A stretch of DNA of 64,000 nt from Chionoecetes opilio (taxonomy: Eukaryota; Arthropoda; Malacostraca; Decapoda; Majidae): the NCBI GenBank assembly GCA_016584305.1, contig JACEEZ010012792.1, positions 87,001-151,000 on the forward strand, read 5' to 3'. A program made the position numbers and the translations under genes. Numbering within the stretch: the stretch's first letter is position 1; every line of letters starts with the position of its first letter. Positions 37,377 to 48,880 of the stretch are shown one piece after another. Under the pieces are notes generated by a model. It was not told the origin of the DNA, did no database searches, and was given only the letters and a program-made list of their open reading frames with translations.

Positions 37377-37811
37377 GCCCCGTCCACACGAGCATAGTGT
37401 TTGGCAGACTTTGTTCGTCACAGACAAAGTCTGCAGACACAGTTGTTAACGTTGTCCACACGGCGGTGTCTGGCCAGTCAAGCTTCACTAATTACCCGAG
37501 AATGGATCCCAATACTTTCCCTACTCTCCTCTACAAAATAAGACCATGCATCATCAAGCAGGACACAAATATGAGGGCTAGCATAACACCATACGCTTGG
37601 CTTAAGGCTATGTAGATACGTAACTATGTAGAATCGTGAGTCTGGCAGCGCCGTCACTCCACTGGCCACAGACTGTCTCGTGTATTTGCTCGAACTGCGT
37701 CTCGACTCTCGAACACTTTGCTGGTTTGTCTGCAGACAGAGGCGGTTAGCCCGTCACCGAACAAATTTCTCGCTTGTGTCTGCAGACACTGTATGCTCGT
37801 GTGGACGGGGC
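37377..37811 (+). mobile_element. Deleted PIF/Harbinger-type transposon
   Basis: The ends are inverted: GCCCCGTCCACACGAGCATA at 37377-37396 and TATGCTCGTGTGGACGGGGC at 37792-37811, a perfect 20-bp TIR. Just inside, AGTGTTTGGCAGAC and GTCTGCAGACACTG continue the similarity. The interior frame 37397-37615 contains TLLYKIRPCIIKQDTNMRAS, which resembles the N-terminal part of Harbinger nucleases (typically ..VxPxIxKQDTxMRxxIxPxERL..). The catalytic DDE region is absent, so this is a non-autonomous internally deleted copy. I could not find the expected 3-bp TWA duplication at the edges. Confidence 0.65.
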
Positions 37812-38128
37812 TTTAGAGAGGGGGGAAGAAACAGGGAGAAAGGAAGGAGAGAAATATTGGATGGGAATAACGGACGCCGGGAAAGAGAGAAAAAAGAAGG
37901 TAATAATGGGTATGAGGGAGAAAAATAAAACAATAATTCTCAAACGATCAAATGAAGTCAACATTTAACAGGTAACCTTACACGTAATCTGTTTTAGGCT
38001 CCAGCTTTACCCGAGGATCCACCTCTATTACCTCTAAGCTCTGTCCGAGAAGGCAATAGCTGTCGGTCGCGTGTCCAGGGCATGATCAAGGCCATGGGTG
38101 AATCACACTGCACCTCCAAACCGACATG
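37812..38128. other. No recognisable gene
   Basis: Purine-rich start (37815-37930), then unique-looking sequence. Confidence 0.5.
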
Positions 38129-38323
38129 AATAGGGTAGTAAATGATTAGAATGGACTCAGTAGACAGGTAGTTAGTGCGGAGTCAATAGGGAGCTTTAAA
38201 AGGAGGCTAGATAAATTCATAGATGGGGATGCAAGGTGGATTTAGGTAGTGTTAAGTAACAGGAACTACCACGTGTATGTCTCACAGCCTCTTGTAGCTT
38301 CCTTATTTTCTTATGTTCTTATG
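38129..38323 (+). mobile_element. CR1-like LINE 3'-end fragment
   Basis: Matches 7825-8013 closely and ends in TTCTTATGTTCTTATG. Only the last codons of ORF2 and the 3' UTR remain. Confidence 0.85.
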
Positions 38324-38622
38324 AATGAAGGATTCCCACCCGCACCGCCTGCCGGGATCTCAAGGTCACACACAGCTCGCCTGACATCGATAATCTATTC
38401 GGTGATCAGAGGCAATATCGCGGAAGATCAGCTTGGATTACCTAAGTCACTCATCGCTAGATACGAATTTTCAAGAGTATGCTCATCGCGGTGTTTGTTT
38501 CGATACTAGGCTGCGCATGGTTGATAATTGTCGCCTTCACACATAAAAACATAAGAACATGAGCACATTAGGCTAGCTAACTGGACTACTAACTAGCTAG
38601 TAGCAGTACTAGTAGTAGTAAT

Positions 38623-38760
38623 ACATAAGAACATAAGAAAATAAGGAAGCTAAAGATGCTGTGAGACCTACACGTGGTAGTTCCTGTTACTTAACACTAC
38701 CTTTACCTACCTTTCATCCCCTCCATAAAATGGTCTAACCTCCTATTAAAACAGCTTTGC
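38623..38760 (-). mobile_element. CR1-like LINE 3'-end fragment
   Basis: Reverse-strand copy beginning at the octamer tail (CATAAGAACATAAGAAAATA). A further short CATAAAAACATAAGAACATG remnant lies just upstream at about 38541-38565. Confidence 0.8.
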
Positions 38761-39809
38761 CCTATGAACCGATATCACTACACGACCCTTATTGAGTATC
38801 CCTCTTGCCTTGAGGCGGTGCTCGTTCTCAACACTAGTGAAGTAAACTTACCTGGCATGACAAGGCTGAACAGGGAGGCCTACGCAATATAACGCCGCTA
38901 TAATCAACACCACTGCACCACTTCACCCACACAGCGCAAACTACCGCCGGTAACTGCCTGCCTGAGTCAGGCAGCCTGACTGTCTGACAACGCAGCTGTC
39001 CCTCCGCCCCCCCCCCCTCCCTCTCTCCGAATGATATTTTCAGTATCTTTGTCTTATTTGATCAATGCAAAACTACTAATCATGTTCGTTTACTCAAATC
39101 CACAAAAATATAATGAAAAAAAACTCAAAAAAATATCTTCACCTCACCATCCTTGCACGCCAGGCACCTCAACCTCAGTCCTCAACCCAGCAGGGTTGAG
39201 TTGACACGCAGCGTTAACCCAGGTTGTCGTACCGTGGCCTGGGTATTCCACTATGTATTACTAGTATCACTGGCTCACACAACAGATGACTATACTCTAT
39301 TCTTTTTAACGAGGCGAAAAATCCTGACCCCTTGCTACTCACTGACTGATATTTGATGCTAGGAGAAGGGAATACTGCAGTTCTTCTTAATTTCAGTTGT
39401 ATTTTATCATAGTTAACCATAAATATATATATATATACATGCATACTTTTAAGCATGAGACCGTAAGATAGAATGGAATTTTCGGCTCGTTAAAAGAAAT
39501 AGACTATAGAATGTGCGTTAGGAAAGAAAGAAGGCTGGGTAGGAAAACGAAGGAAAGAATAGGAAGGCGTGAGGTGGCTGCTGTTTCATCGCCACATGTA
39601 AATACTCGTAACTTCTACAGTATGATTCCAATACTTCTCACCACCATTGTGCTAATACATATTTTTTTCTATACCCAAGCCTCCGTTCTTCTCCTATATT
39701 CCATTTATCTAATAATTGCTTGTTGTGCATTTAAAGATTATTATTAAACTATACAGGAACATACATGAACTATATACATATACATGAAATATAAACAGAA
39801 CATATATAC
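38761..39809. other. No recognisable gene
   Basis: A C-run at 39007-39017 and small AT tracts are the only patterned parts; frames of 60-80 codons carry no domain. Confidence 0.45.
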
Positions 39810-39885
39810 AGGAACTACCACATGTAGGTCCCATGCCCTCCTGTACCTTCCTTATTTTCTTATTTTCTTATGTTTTGTTCTTATT
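39810..39885 (+). mobile_element. Short CR1-like LINE 3' tip
   Basis: CAGGAACTACCACATGTAGG followed by CCTTATTTTCTTATTTTCTT; only the last 75 bases of the element. Confidence 0.7.
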
Positions 39886-40253
39886 ATCAACTTGGATGCT
39901 CCGCGGTACGATATGTTGGACAAACCTTCGCCTCCACCGGCAGCGCCAGTGCTTCCATTTTAGGGTAAAATACCCTAAACTAGGGTAATCAGACCCCTGC
40001 TAGGGTAGCGGTTAGGGTAATGCATAATCTAGGGTAATTCTAGGGTAATCAGGTGTTTGTCAGTTTTTTTAGATTCAAATTCAAAGGATTCATTGACGTA
40101 AAATCAGTGTTTAATTTTCATTTTTTATACACACGAAACTTTATTTATGTAAGGCTACCGGTAGCGGAAATCTACTGGTGTCACCCTTCATAGATTTCCG
40201 TTTTCTGTCTCTGATCTGGGCGGGTTTAGTGTTGCCAGATGACGAAAATTTTC

Positions 40254-42103
40254 ACCAGATGACGAAAATTGGTGAAATTTCTAAGACAAAGTCAGTTGCC
40301 AGTTTTATTATTGCAAATGACCCAATCTGAAAAGTCTGCACGGAAAATTGAACTTCGGGTGTGTGCTTTTCTATCAGAACATCACTTGCCCATTTCCTTA
40401 TGTGAACCCTTACTAGACCTCCTAAAAGCCATGTTTCCTGATGCGATGTCTTTAAAAAAAGTAAAACTAGGGAAGCAAAGAGCCTCAAACATAATAAGAC
40501 AAGTGTTTGGAAAGCATTTTCGATCGGCACTGAACTCTTTGGAATCTTACGTGAAAGGCTTTTTTCTGTAATTATAGATGAGACAACAGACAGGAGTACA
40601 ACTACCGTAAACAATTGTGCGTATTAGCACAATATTTTGAGAGAGATAAACTTGAAAACTCTTTCGTAGATTTGATAGAGGTTAATGATAGCTCAGCTGT
40701 AGGACTGTTCAATGCCATGAAGGAATGTTTCACATCAAAAAACATTCCTGTTAATAATATTGCTGGGTTTTGTTTTGACACTACAAATGTGATGATGGGA
40801 GCCACCATTCAGTAGCTACATTGTTAATAGAATATTTGCCTCAAGTCATAATTGTCAAATGTTCATGCCACATGATTCATCTATGTGCATCAAATGCTTG
40901 CCTCAAACTCCCAAAATATGTTGAAGATTTATGCCGTAACATTTTTGCACACTTAATTTAGTCTTAGCTCCAAGAGGCAACATGCATTAAAAAAACAGAG
41001 TTTCTAAAATTTGTTGATATTGAACCTCATAAAATCCTGGCTCCAGGCCAAACCAGGTGGTTGTCTGTACAGGCATGTGCGAAAAGATTGCTAGGTAGAA
41101 CAGTGGGATGCATTAATTGGAGCTTTATTTCACAGAATTAACATTTAGTGACCCAACACATGTAAATGATATGATTGTTACTGCCTTGAAAAACAAGCTT
41201 ACCCAAGCCTACCTCGAATTTCTGGATTACAACTTGGGTAAGTTCAATAGTTATAATACGTTCTTCCAGTCTGAGGCTCCAATTTTTTTCACACTGAAAA
41301 CTGAGAAATGCAAACTCATTCGAAGCTTGTGTACTGACTTCATGGATGTGAGCTTTGTTAAGAATGCTGATATTTCATTACTTAGTCCTGGTCAACATAT
41401 TTTTTCAAGTGTCTTAATTCCTGTTGAGAATGTATATCTAGGAGTGAGTGCATCAGCAACAGTAAGGGATCTAAAACAATCGGGAACAGTAACTAGCGCA
41501 GAACTTTCACAGTTTTATAAGTCGTGTCAGTCTTTCTTGATTGAAGCTGTATCCCAGATTCAGAAAAGATATTCACTCAATGACAAAATTCATGAAGTAG
41601 TGAACTGTGTTCACTACTTCACAAAACCTCGTTCTGCATCAACTCTGAATCCTCCATCCTTAGCATATATATTTGATGAACTGCCACAATTACCAAAGTA
41701 TGCCAATAAAAATCTTGTGGATGAAGAATGGAGACATGCACTGTTTGGATGAAGAACTTTCTAATCAACTCCACTTCACAAAGTACTGGGATATTGTGCT
41801 GAATAGAAAAAATGATGCAGGACTGCCATGTTATCCCAATTTAACCATATAGTCATATCCACCCTCTTCTCACTACCCTTTTCAAATGCAGCGGTTGAGC
41901 GTTTTTTCAGCAAACTAAATCTAACTAAAACTTGTCAAAGACCCTCTCTTAAAAATGAAACCCTAAGTGGCTTAATGCATGCAATATATCACATGAAACG
42001 CTTGAAAATATCTTCACATAACCTGAACATTGAGGACAATATGCTAAAAGCAATCAATAATGTCAAAAGTGATGCAACGTGTTCAGAGGTTGCAAATATG
42101 TAA
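40254..42103 (+). pseudogene. hAT-family transposase, frameshifted
   Basis: Successive plus-strand frames give one hAT transposase: SARKIELRVCAFLSEHHLP (40269-40571), an RNase H-like core with VIIDETTDRS near 40570, GFCFDTTNVMMG (40615-40815), CSCHMIHLCASNACLKLPKY (about 40855-40920), TRWLS near 41056, 41117-41752, and the C-terminal hATC dimerisation region SNAAVERFFSKLNLTKTCQR with LKNETLSGLMH (41828-42103). The order and spacing match full-length hAT transposases of about 600 residues. Stops and frame changes near 40320, 40570, 40810, 40965, 41110 and 41755 show it is dead. Catalytic DDE positions cannot all be checked because of the breaks. Confidence 0.8.
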
Positions 42104-42386
42104 TATGTATAAATATAAATATGTATATGTACCTGTATATATGCAAATATGTATATGCACCTGTTACTTTTAATGTGTTTGAAAGATTTGTGGGTCAATA
42201 TAATTCTTAGTCAGTTATTCTCAATACTTATTTTGTTATAGTGTGTTCTTATTAAACCAGAAATATATATTTAATGGAAATGATATTAAAACTAGACAAA
42301 CTAAACTGGCTTAACTTTACTATTTTGTTTTTGTTATCAATAGAAATTATGGATTTCACCTACTTCCTTTTTCTTTATATAATAAT

Positions 42387-42390
42387 ATAT

Positions 42391-42443
<53 letters not shown>

Positions 42444-42450
42444 TATATAT

Positions 42451-42507
<57 letters not shown>

Positions 42508-42510
42508 GTA
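42387..42510. repeat. (TA)n microsatellite
   Basis: TA run with phase breaks inside the hAT relic, leading into the TACTAGCCC-type repeat. Confidence 0.95.
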
Positions 42511-42544
42511 TATAAGAAAAAGGAATAAATATATATATATATAT

Positions 42545-43566
42545 TATACTAGCCCAAAGCCGCCTTCGGGCGGACTTTATGATTAGCTCCTGCGGGGGGC
42601 TATGGTGGTGGGCTTCGGCCAAACCACCTGTGTTTGGTGGGCTTCGCCCACAAACACGACTCTCCAGATAGTCCCACTAATTCTGAAATCAGGATGTGAA
42701 ATGTATGTATTACCCCACCCATGCACTCACCCATTACCCATCACCTCCGCACCATTCACTCACCCATTACCATCACCCCCCACCCATTCACTCACCATTA
42801 CCATCACCACACAACCCTTCAGCACCCCTTACCATCACCCCCACCTATTCCCTCGCCACACCATCACCCCCCAGCCATTCACTCACCATGCACCCCACAC
42901 CATTCCCATCACCCCACCATCACTCACCCATTACCCATCACCCTACATCAAGGTTCTCAATTCTCGCAACCCACTTTTTTTTCCAACAATTATCGCCCAT
43001 AGGCTGCTAAAAAAAAACAAAAAGTTTCGATCATCTCATTAATTGGGCTTAAAACCCCTTCCCCTGGTCACCCGGTTTCCAAAAATGGCATATGAGGTGT
43101 TGGCTACGGGGGGCGAACCTATACCAGACACACAACACACACACACAGCACACACACACAGAAGACAGACAGACGAGACACACACTTTCGCTTATATTAC
43201 CTTACCATCACCCCCACCATTCCCTCACCCATCACCCATCACCCCCGAGACCATCACCCCCCATTCATCACCCATCACCACACCCATACCCATCACCACC
43301 ATTCACCACCCATTACCCATGCACCTACATCAAGGTTCCTCAATTCGCAACCCACTTTTTTTTCCAAAGTATCGCTAAGGCTGCTAAATCAAAAAAAAAA
43401 AAAAGAAAGTGATCGAATCATTCTCAGGGCTTATGACCTTCCTGTCAACCGGTTCCAAAATGTGCCATATGAGGTGATTGCGCCACGGGGGGCGGAACCT
43501 ATACCACACACACACACAGACAGACAGACAGACAGACACACTTTCGCTTATATTATTATAGATATA
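42545..43566. repeat. TACTAGCCC-type repeat, internally duplicated
   Basis: It begins TATTATACTAGCCCAAAGCC with a GCCGCCTTCGGGCGG hairpin. It then contains two related blocks of about 390 bp (42730-43200 and 43200-43566), each with CAYCACCC-rich sequence, a CATCAAGGTT...CCCACTTTTTTTTCC box, a GGCATATGAGGTG-type box and a (CA)/(GACA) tract, ending in CACTTTCGCTTATATTA. The paired start (TACTAGCCC...) and end (TATATTATTATAGAT) resemble a repeat architecture common in animal genomes, but I cannot name the family. Confidence 0.55.
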
Positions 43567-43773
43567 TAATCGAATATACAGTCGAGCCGATTATTTAGGG
43601 TAAAACGTAAGAATTTAGGGTAAAATTGACTTGACTCTAGGGTAAGTTCAGCGGAGCTCATGGAAGGCCTGGGCAGCGCGATCTTCTTCCCCCCAGCCAG
43701 AGGCCAGTCGCTAGCCTGCGCCTCGCTTCCCCATGACGCTGAGTCCCGCGCAGAGTGACGTCACCATCTAATT

Positions 43774-43932
43774 ACATAAGAACCTAAGAACATAAGGAAG
43801 CTACAAGAGGCTGCGAGACCGACACGTGGTAGTTCCTGTTACTTAATGCTACCTATATCCACCTTTCATCCCCATCCATGAAATTATCTAGCCTCCTTTT
43901 AAAGCTCTCTATTGACTCTGCACTAACTAATA
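43774..43932 (-). mobile_element. CR1-like LINE 3'-end fragment
   Basis: Reverse-strand copy beginning at ACATAAGAACCTAAGAACAT and running into the ORF2 tail (GAGGCTAGATAATTTCATGG in the sense strand). Confidence 0.85.
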
Positions 43933-44017
43933 AGCTCCTAGTTAGCGTATCAGAGCATTTCTTTCCATACAGCGTCACCCTCCCGCCCCTGCCACGAGTA
44001 CCGGATGATGGGACATG

Positions 44018-44105
44018 TAAGAACATAAGAACAAAAGTAAATAAGGAAGCTACAAGAGGCCGCGAGACCTACACGAGGTAGTTCCTGTTACTGAACACTA
44101 CCTAC
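44018..44105 (-). mobile_element. CR1-like LINE 3'-end fragment
   Basis: A second reverse-strand tip (TAAGAACATAAGAACAAAAG) only 85 bp downstream of the previous copy and in the same orientation. Confidence 0.8.
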
Positions 44106-44722
44106 CTGTAGGGAGATGTCACGTCATAATAATGCACTAACAAAGCACGTCTTGACGGCAACACATTTCAGATGATAGTCTTTGTAGTGTAGGTAAGTAA
44201 GGGGGAGAACATCCTGACAGCTTCCCTGAAGGGTTAAGGGAATGATGAGTCATGTTTCAGGGTTAATTTGTCAACGGTGTACCTTGGGTTAACATGCACA
44301 AAGACAGAAGTATTACAATGTGTGATGCATCCGTCACAATACATGTCTCACACTGTTTCGTCATAGCCAGCTTGGTGAATGCGTTTCAGGGAGCCAATAC
44401 CAGACGACCTCTGAAGTCAGTCTTACAGGAGTGGCCTCAAGTCACGCGTCATTCACCCACGGTCTTGTCACGCGAACTGACTCGCGATCGCCATCTATTA
44501 CGTTCCCGGAAAGAGCTCATAGTGACCGATCCATGGGTAATGCTGGACCTCGCAAACCACACACACCCCATCCCCTCGCTCAAGGGGTACAGTAACAACA
44601 ACTTTCTCTGCTGTCAGTGGATTCCACCATGGCCGGGGCTTATAAGACCGCCAACCACACCTACGATCACCAACGAACAGCAGGTGGAGGCACATCCGAT
44701 CAGACCACACAGGCTGTGTGTA

Positions 44723-44730
<8 letters not shown>
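44106..44730. other. No recognisable gene
   Basis: A plus frame of 187 codons (44294-44857) covers this part but runs into the (GA)n tract and shows no domain or clear codon bias; I do not support it as a gene. Confidence 0.45.

Positions 44731-44732
<2 letters not shown>

Positions 44733-44815
<83 letters not shown>
44733..44815. repeat. (GA)n microsatellite
   Basis: Pure GA after a TGTGTGTG lead. Confidence 0.97.
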
Positions 44816-44816
<1 letters not shown>

Positions 44817-45357
44817 ATAGCGAGTGTGACAATGCCTGTGTACGTATATACGTGTAGACCACTGCATGTATAGTCTAGTGGCGTGTGCTGGGTAACTAAA
44901 GAGAGACTATTTGATTATATACAAGACAATGTTGACCCCTCTGCAAGGTAAGACTGTGGAGCAAGTTAAGGCATGAGTTTGAGCGCTGCGTGAGCAAGCC
45001 AGTGGTTGATTTGTTAGTGTTACTGTCAGGGCCAGCCAGACCCCTGCGTGAGGGAAGAGGTCCGGCAGGTCCCTGGGCTGCATGGGTCAGGAGGATGCAG
45101 GAATGGAGAAGAGAAGGAGGGCGGTGTTGTTAGACGCAGTGTTTATTTTTTTTTTTTTTTATTATACGTTGGAGCCTATTGCGCCTGTAGGACTATTTAT
45201 TATCTTACTTCCTTAGGTTTTATCTTCTTTCCTTGAGGGCTCAGGTGGTTGGCCCTACACAGTCTAGAGGGCTGTGATGGTTGTAGCAGGTCTGTTATGT
45301 TGTAGGGTTAAGGCAGGGAGGTGTGTGAAATGTTCCCATGGGTTGTATCCCTTGGTG
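44816..45357. other. No recognisable gene
   Basis: Unique-looking sequence with a T-run at 45147-45160; nothing supported. Confidence 0.45.
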
Positions 45358-46705
45358 AATGGCGGTGGTCGGTGTGGTTGTTATTAGCACACAGCAGTGG
45401 CGTGGCGGGGGTGGTCGGTGTGGTTGTTATTAGCACATGGCAGTGGTGTGGCGGGGGTGGTCGGTGTGGTTGTTATTAGCACACAGCAGTGGCGTGGCGG
45501 GGGTGGTCGGTGTGGTTGTTATTAGCACATGGCAGTGGTGTGGCGGGGGTGGTCGGTGTGGTTGTTATTAACACATGGCAGTGGCGTGGCGGGGGTGGTC
45601 GGTGTGGTTTATTAGCAATGGCGGGTGGCGGGTGGTCGGGTGGTGTTATTAGCACATGGCAGTGGGGTGGCGGGGGTGGTCGGTGTGGTTGTTATTAGCA
45701 CATGGCAGTGGCGTGGCGGGGGTGGTCGGTGTGGTTGTTATTAGCACATGGCAGTGGTGTGGCGGGGGTGGTCGGTGTGGTTGTTATTAGCACATAGCAG
45801 TGGCGTGGCGGGGGTGGTCGGTGTGGTTGTTATTAGCACATAGCAGTGGCGTGGCGGGGGTGGTCGGTGTGGTTGTTATTAGCACATGGCAGTGGCGTGG
45901 CGGGGGTGGTCGGTGTGGTTGTTATTAGCACACAGCAGTGGGTGGCGGGGGTGGTCGGTGTGGTTGTTATTAGCACACAGCAGTGGCGTGGCGGGGGTGG
46001 TCGGGTGGGTTGTTATTAGCACACAGCAGTGGTGTGGCGGGGGTGGTCGGTGTGGTTGTTATTAGCACATGGCAGTGGTGTGGCGGGGGTGGTCGGTGTG
46101 GTTGTTATTAGCACATGGCAGTGGCGTGGCGGGGGTGGTCGGTGTGGTTGTTATTAGCAACATGCAGTGGCGTGGCGGGGTGGTCGTGTGGTTGTTATTA
46201 GCACATGGCAGTGGCGTGGCGGGGGGTGGTCGGTGTGGTTGTTATTAGCACATGGCAGTGGCTGTGGCGGGGGTGGTCGGTGTGGTTGTTATTAGCACAT
46301 GGCAGTGGCGTGGCGGGGGTGGTCGGTGTGGTCTGTTATTAGCACATGGCAGTGGCGTGGCGGGGGTGGTCGGTGTGGTTGTTATTAGCACATGCAGTGG
46401 CTGTGGCGGGGGTGGTCGGTGTGGTTGTTATTAGCACATGGCAGTGGTGTGGCGGGGGTGGTCGGTGTGGTTGTTATTAGCACATGGCAGTGGCGTGGCG
46501 GGGGTGGTCCGTGTGGTTGTTATTAGCACATGGCAGTGGCGTGGCGGGGCTGGTCGGTGTGGTTGTTATTAGCACATGGCAGTGATGTGGCAGGGGTGGT
46601 CGGTGTGGTTGTTATTAGCACATGGCAGTGGCGTGGCGGGGGTGGTCGGTGTGGTTGTTATTAGCACATAGCAGTGGCGTGGCGGGGGTGGTTGGTGTGG
46701 TTGTT
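45358..46705. repeat. 46-bp minisatellite, array 1, about 29 copies
   Basis: The unit is GCACATGGCAGTGGCGTGGC followed by GGGGGTGGTCGGTGTGGTTG and TTATTA. Variants include CACAGCAG, CATAGCAG and GTGTGGCG. The same family forms array 2 at 59021-62242. Gly/Val/Trp-rich frames across it are products of the repeat. Confidence 0.97.
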
Positions 46706-47326
46706 AAGACACGTTGATTTCACAGTTTTCAGCAGCACAGTCACAATGGTAACGCTGCATGGAGTGCATAGTGTTGGTGATGGTGTACATGCAGGCAGAG
46801 ATGACTGTCGGTGTCACGGTGGTGTAAATACAAAGTTGCAATATAAAGTCATTGTGCAGAACAAAAAGACACAATTATGCAAATCAATGGTTCTTATCCT
46901 GAGCGCTACTACATGCAGATAAGCTGGAATTATTGTTATCATGATCATTCTTAGGCGTTATATCACTTGTTTATAATCAGACGTTGATACAAGGGGTAAG
47001 AAACAAAAACACATACCTGTATGCTTCTAATTTCATGGTCAAAATTGTTTTCACTCATAATATTTGTATTTTGATCCATAAAAGGTACACGCTATTGAAT
47101 GCAAAAATAACATCATATGAGTAACAAGGCATTACTTAAGGCGTGTTACTACCTTTAAACAAATCATAAAAAGGCAAATATAATAACTCTTGTATATATT
47201 TCCTAGACAGAGATAGCATGGAAGATATTAGGACGGAACGAAAATTATGGCTGTACCATTCCACTCACTCACTCAGTCTGTCTGGCTGTCAGCATTTTGA
47301 AACGACATCATTCCAAAACAAATAGG

Positions 47327-47328
<2 letters not shown>

Positions 47329-47412
<84 letters not shown>

Positions 47413-47472
47413 ATACATACACACATATATACACACACATACACATACACACACACACCACAGACACACAGT

Positions 47473-47503
<31 letters not shown>

Positions 47504-47508
47504 ACACA
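47329..47508. repeat. (CA)n microsatellite
   Basis: CA run with CATACACATA and ACAGTCAC interruptions; it matches the tract at 49958-50072. Confidence 0.97.
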
Positions 47509-47617
47509 ACTTTGGATAGTCAAACTTCAAGCACACTAAAAATTCAGCACCTCTTCCACCTACCATCAGCACCATCAGCACCAGTAGCACCTCCTTTGTC
47601 GTCGATTCCACACTAAA

Positions 47618-47815
47618 CTTATATGCTATTTGACCCTCGCCTCTGCTTTCCCTTTAAACTTATATGCTATTTAACCCTCGCCTCTTCCTTCCCTTTAAAC
47701 TTATATGCTATTTAACCCTCGCCTCTTCTTTCCCTTTAAACTTATATGCTATTTAACCCTCGCCTCTTCCTTCCCTTTAAACTTATATGCTATTTAGCCA
47801 TCGCCTCTTCCTTCC
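47618..47815. repeat. 41-bp repeat, 5 copies
   Basis: The unit is AAACTTATATGCTATTTAAC plus CCTCGCCTCTTCCTTCCCTT and T. The same array occurs at 50178-50382 (5 copies) and 63167-63490 (8 copies). Confidence 0.9.
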
Positions 47816-48046
47816 CCTAGATTTTCCTTCTCTTCATGTTACAGTGAAGTACAGTTCCCTTAACCATCTCGTGTAGATCAGGGTTTGCAAAGGCTAGCGT
47901 AGAAGTATCTCCTATCCCCTCTAGGTATCGTAACTCTCATATATATCATTCATGTTCTTCCTTCTTCATTTCAATCATATTTCCATTAATTTATTTTCCG
48001 TCACAACGCTGCACATTTATTCATTCACTCACTACACCTCATCGTT

Positions 48047-48296
48047 ACCTCCGCCAACGAAGTTGGAGGGGTTATGTTTTCACCCCGATCTGTCTGTCTC
48101 TCTGTCTGTCTGTCTGTTTGTTAGTGTACAGGATTTCTCGAAAAGTTGCCAATAGATTTGGACCAAACTCGGTATACCAAGTCTATTTGGTATAAGGAAG
48201 AACTGATTTAATTTTGGATGAAATCTATTGACAACTGTTGCCATGGCAACCAATTGATGAAATATTCGGCCGGAGGTATGCGCTCATACTGAGTGC
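48047..48296. repeat. ACCTCCGCCAACGAAGTTGG-type repeat, copy 1
   Basis: It starts ACCTCCGCCAACGAAGTTGG, contains a CTGTCTGTCTGT tract and ATTTCTCGAAAAGTTG, and ends CGGAGGTATGCGCTCATACT. CCTCCGCC at the start and GGCCGGAGG near the end are inverted. I recall similar sequences as a dispersed repeat in many animals, but cannot name the class. A second copy lies at 50611-50860 and a fragment at 50996-51034. Confidence 0.7.
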
Positions 48297-48336
48297 ATAT
48301 ATAATATATATATATATATATTATATATATATATAG

Positions 48337-48370
<34 letters not shown>

Positions 48371-48802
48371 TAGATATACATATAATATATCATAAAACAT
48401 ACATACATACATAATATAATACATACATACATATAAACATATTACATATATACTATATATATATAATACCATATATACATATACATATATACTATATAAT
48501 ATATATAATATATACATATATACATATATACATATATACATATATAATATATACAATACATACATATATATATATACATAATATCATATATACATAATAC
48601 TATATTAATAATACATAATATATAATAATACATAATATATATAATATAATCATATAATAATATATACATAATATATACATACATAATAATAATAATAATT
48701 AATATACATATATAATACATAATAATATATATATATACTACATATATAATATAATATATAATATAGATATATATATCATAATATATACATACATATATAA
48801 TA

Positions 48803-48834
<32 letters not shown>

Positions 48835-48880
48835 ATTATATATATATATCATATATAATATATATATAACATAATACGAT
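48297..48880. repeat. Imperfect (TA)n and (TACA)n tract
   Basis: AT-rich tandem sequence with many small phase breaks; no coding value. Confidence 0.9.

Larger units (their letters stand above)
39947..43671 (+). mobile_element. hAT transposon relic with 8-bp target duplication
   Basis: The left end is CAGTGCTTCCAT (39947) and the right end, read on the minus strand, is CAGGCCTTCCAT (43671 backwards). These are short imperfect TIRs of hAT style (CAGTG...). Both sides are flanked by GGCAGCGC (39939-39946 and 43672-43679), the 8-bp duplication expected of hAT. Just inside each end are clusters of TAGGGTAA (seven around 39961-40045, three at 43597-43645), which could be subterminal transposase-binding repeats. 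The interior holds a decayed hAT transposase (40254-42103). A later insertion of (TA)n plus a TACTAGCCC-type repeat (42387-43566) inflates the length. Confidence 0.8.
46706..47886. repeat. Duplicated flank of array 1 (copy 1)
   Basis: 46706-47300 and 47511-47886 are near-identical to 62243-62835 and 63070-63562 respectively. The block joins the 46-bp array, a unique-looking stretch (GACACGTTGATTTCACAGTT...), a (CA)n tract and a 41-bp repeat. I see no gene in it. Confidence 0.9.

Noticed and set aside
39961..40045. TAGGGTAA cluster as a telomere tract
   Set aside because: The spacing is irregular, the arthropod repeat is TTAGG, and the cluster sits just inside a hAT end, which explains it better.
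44294..44857. 187-codon plus frame
   Set aside because: Its last third is an Arg-Glu run from the (GA)n tract, and the rest shows no domain or repeat logic.
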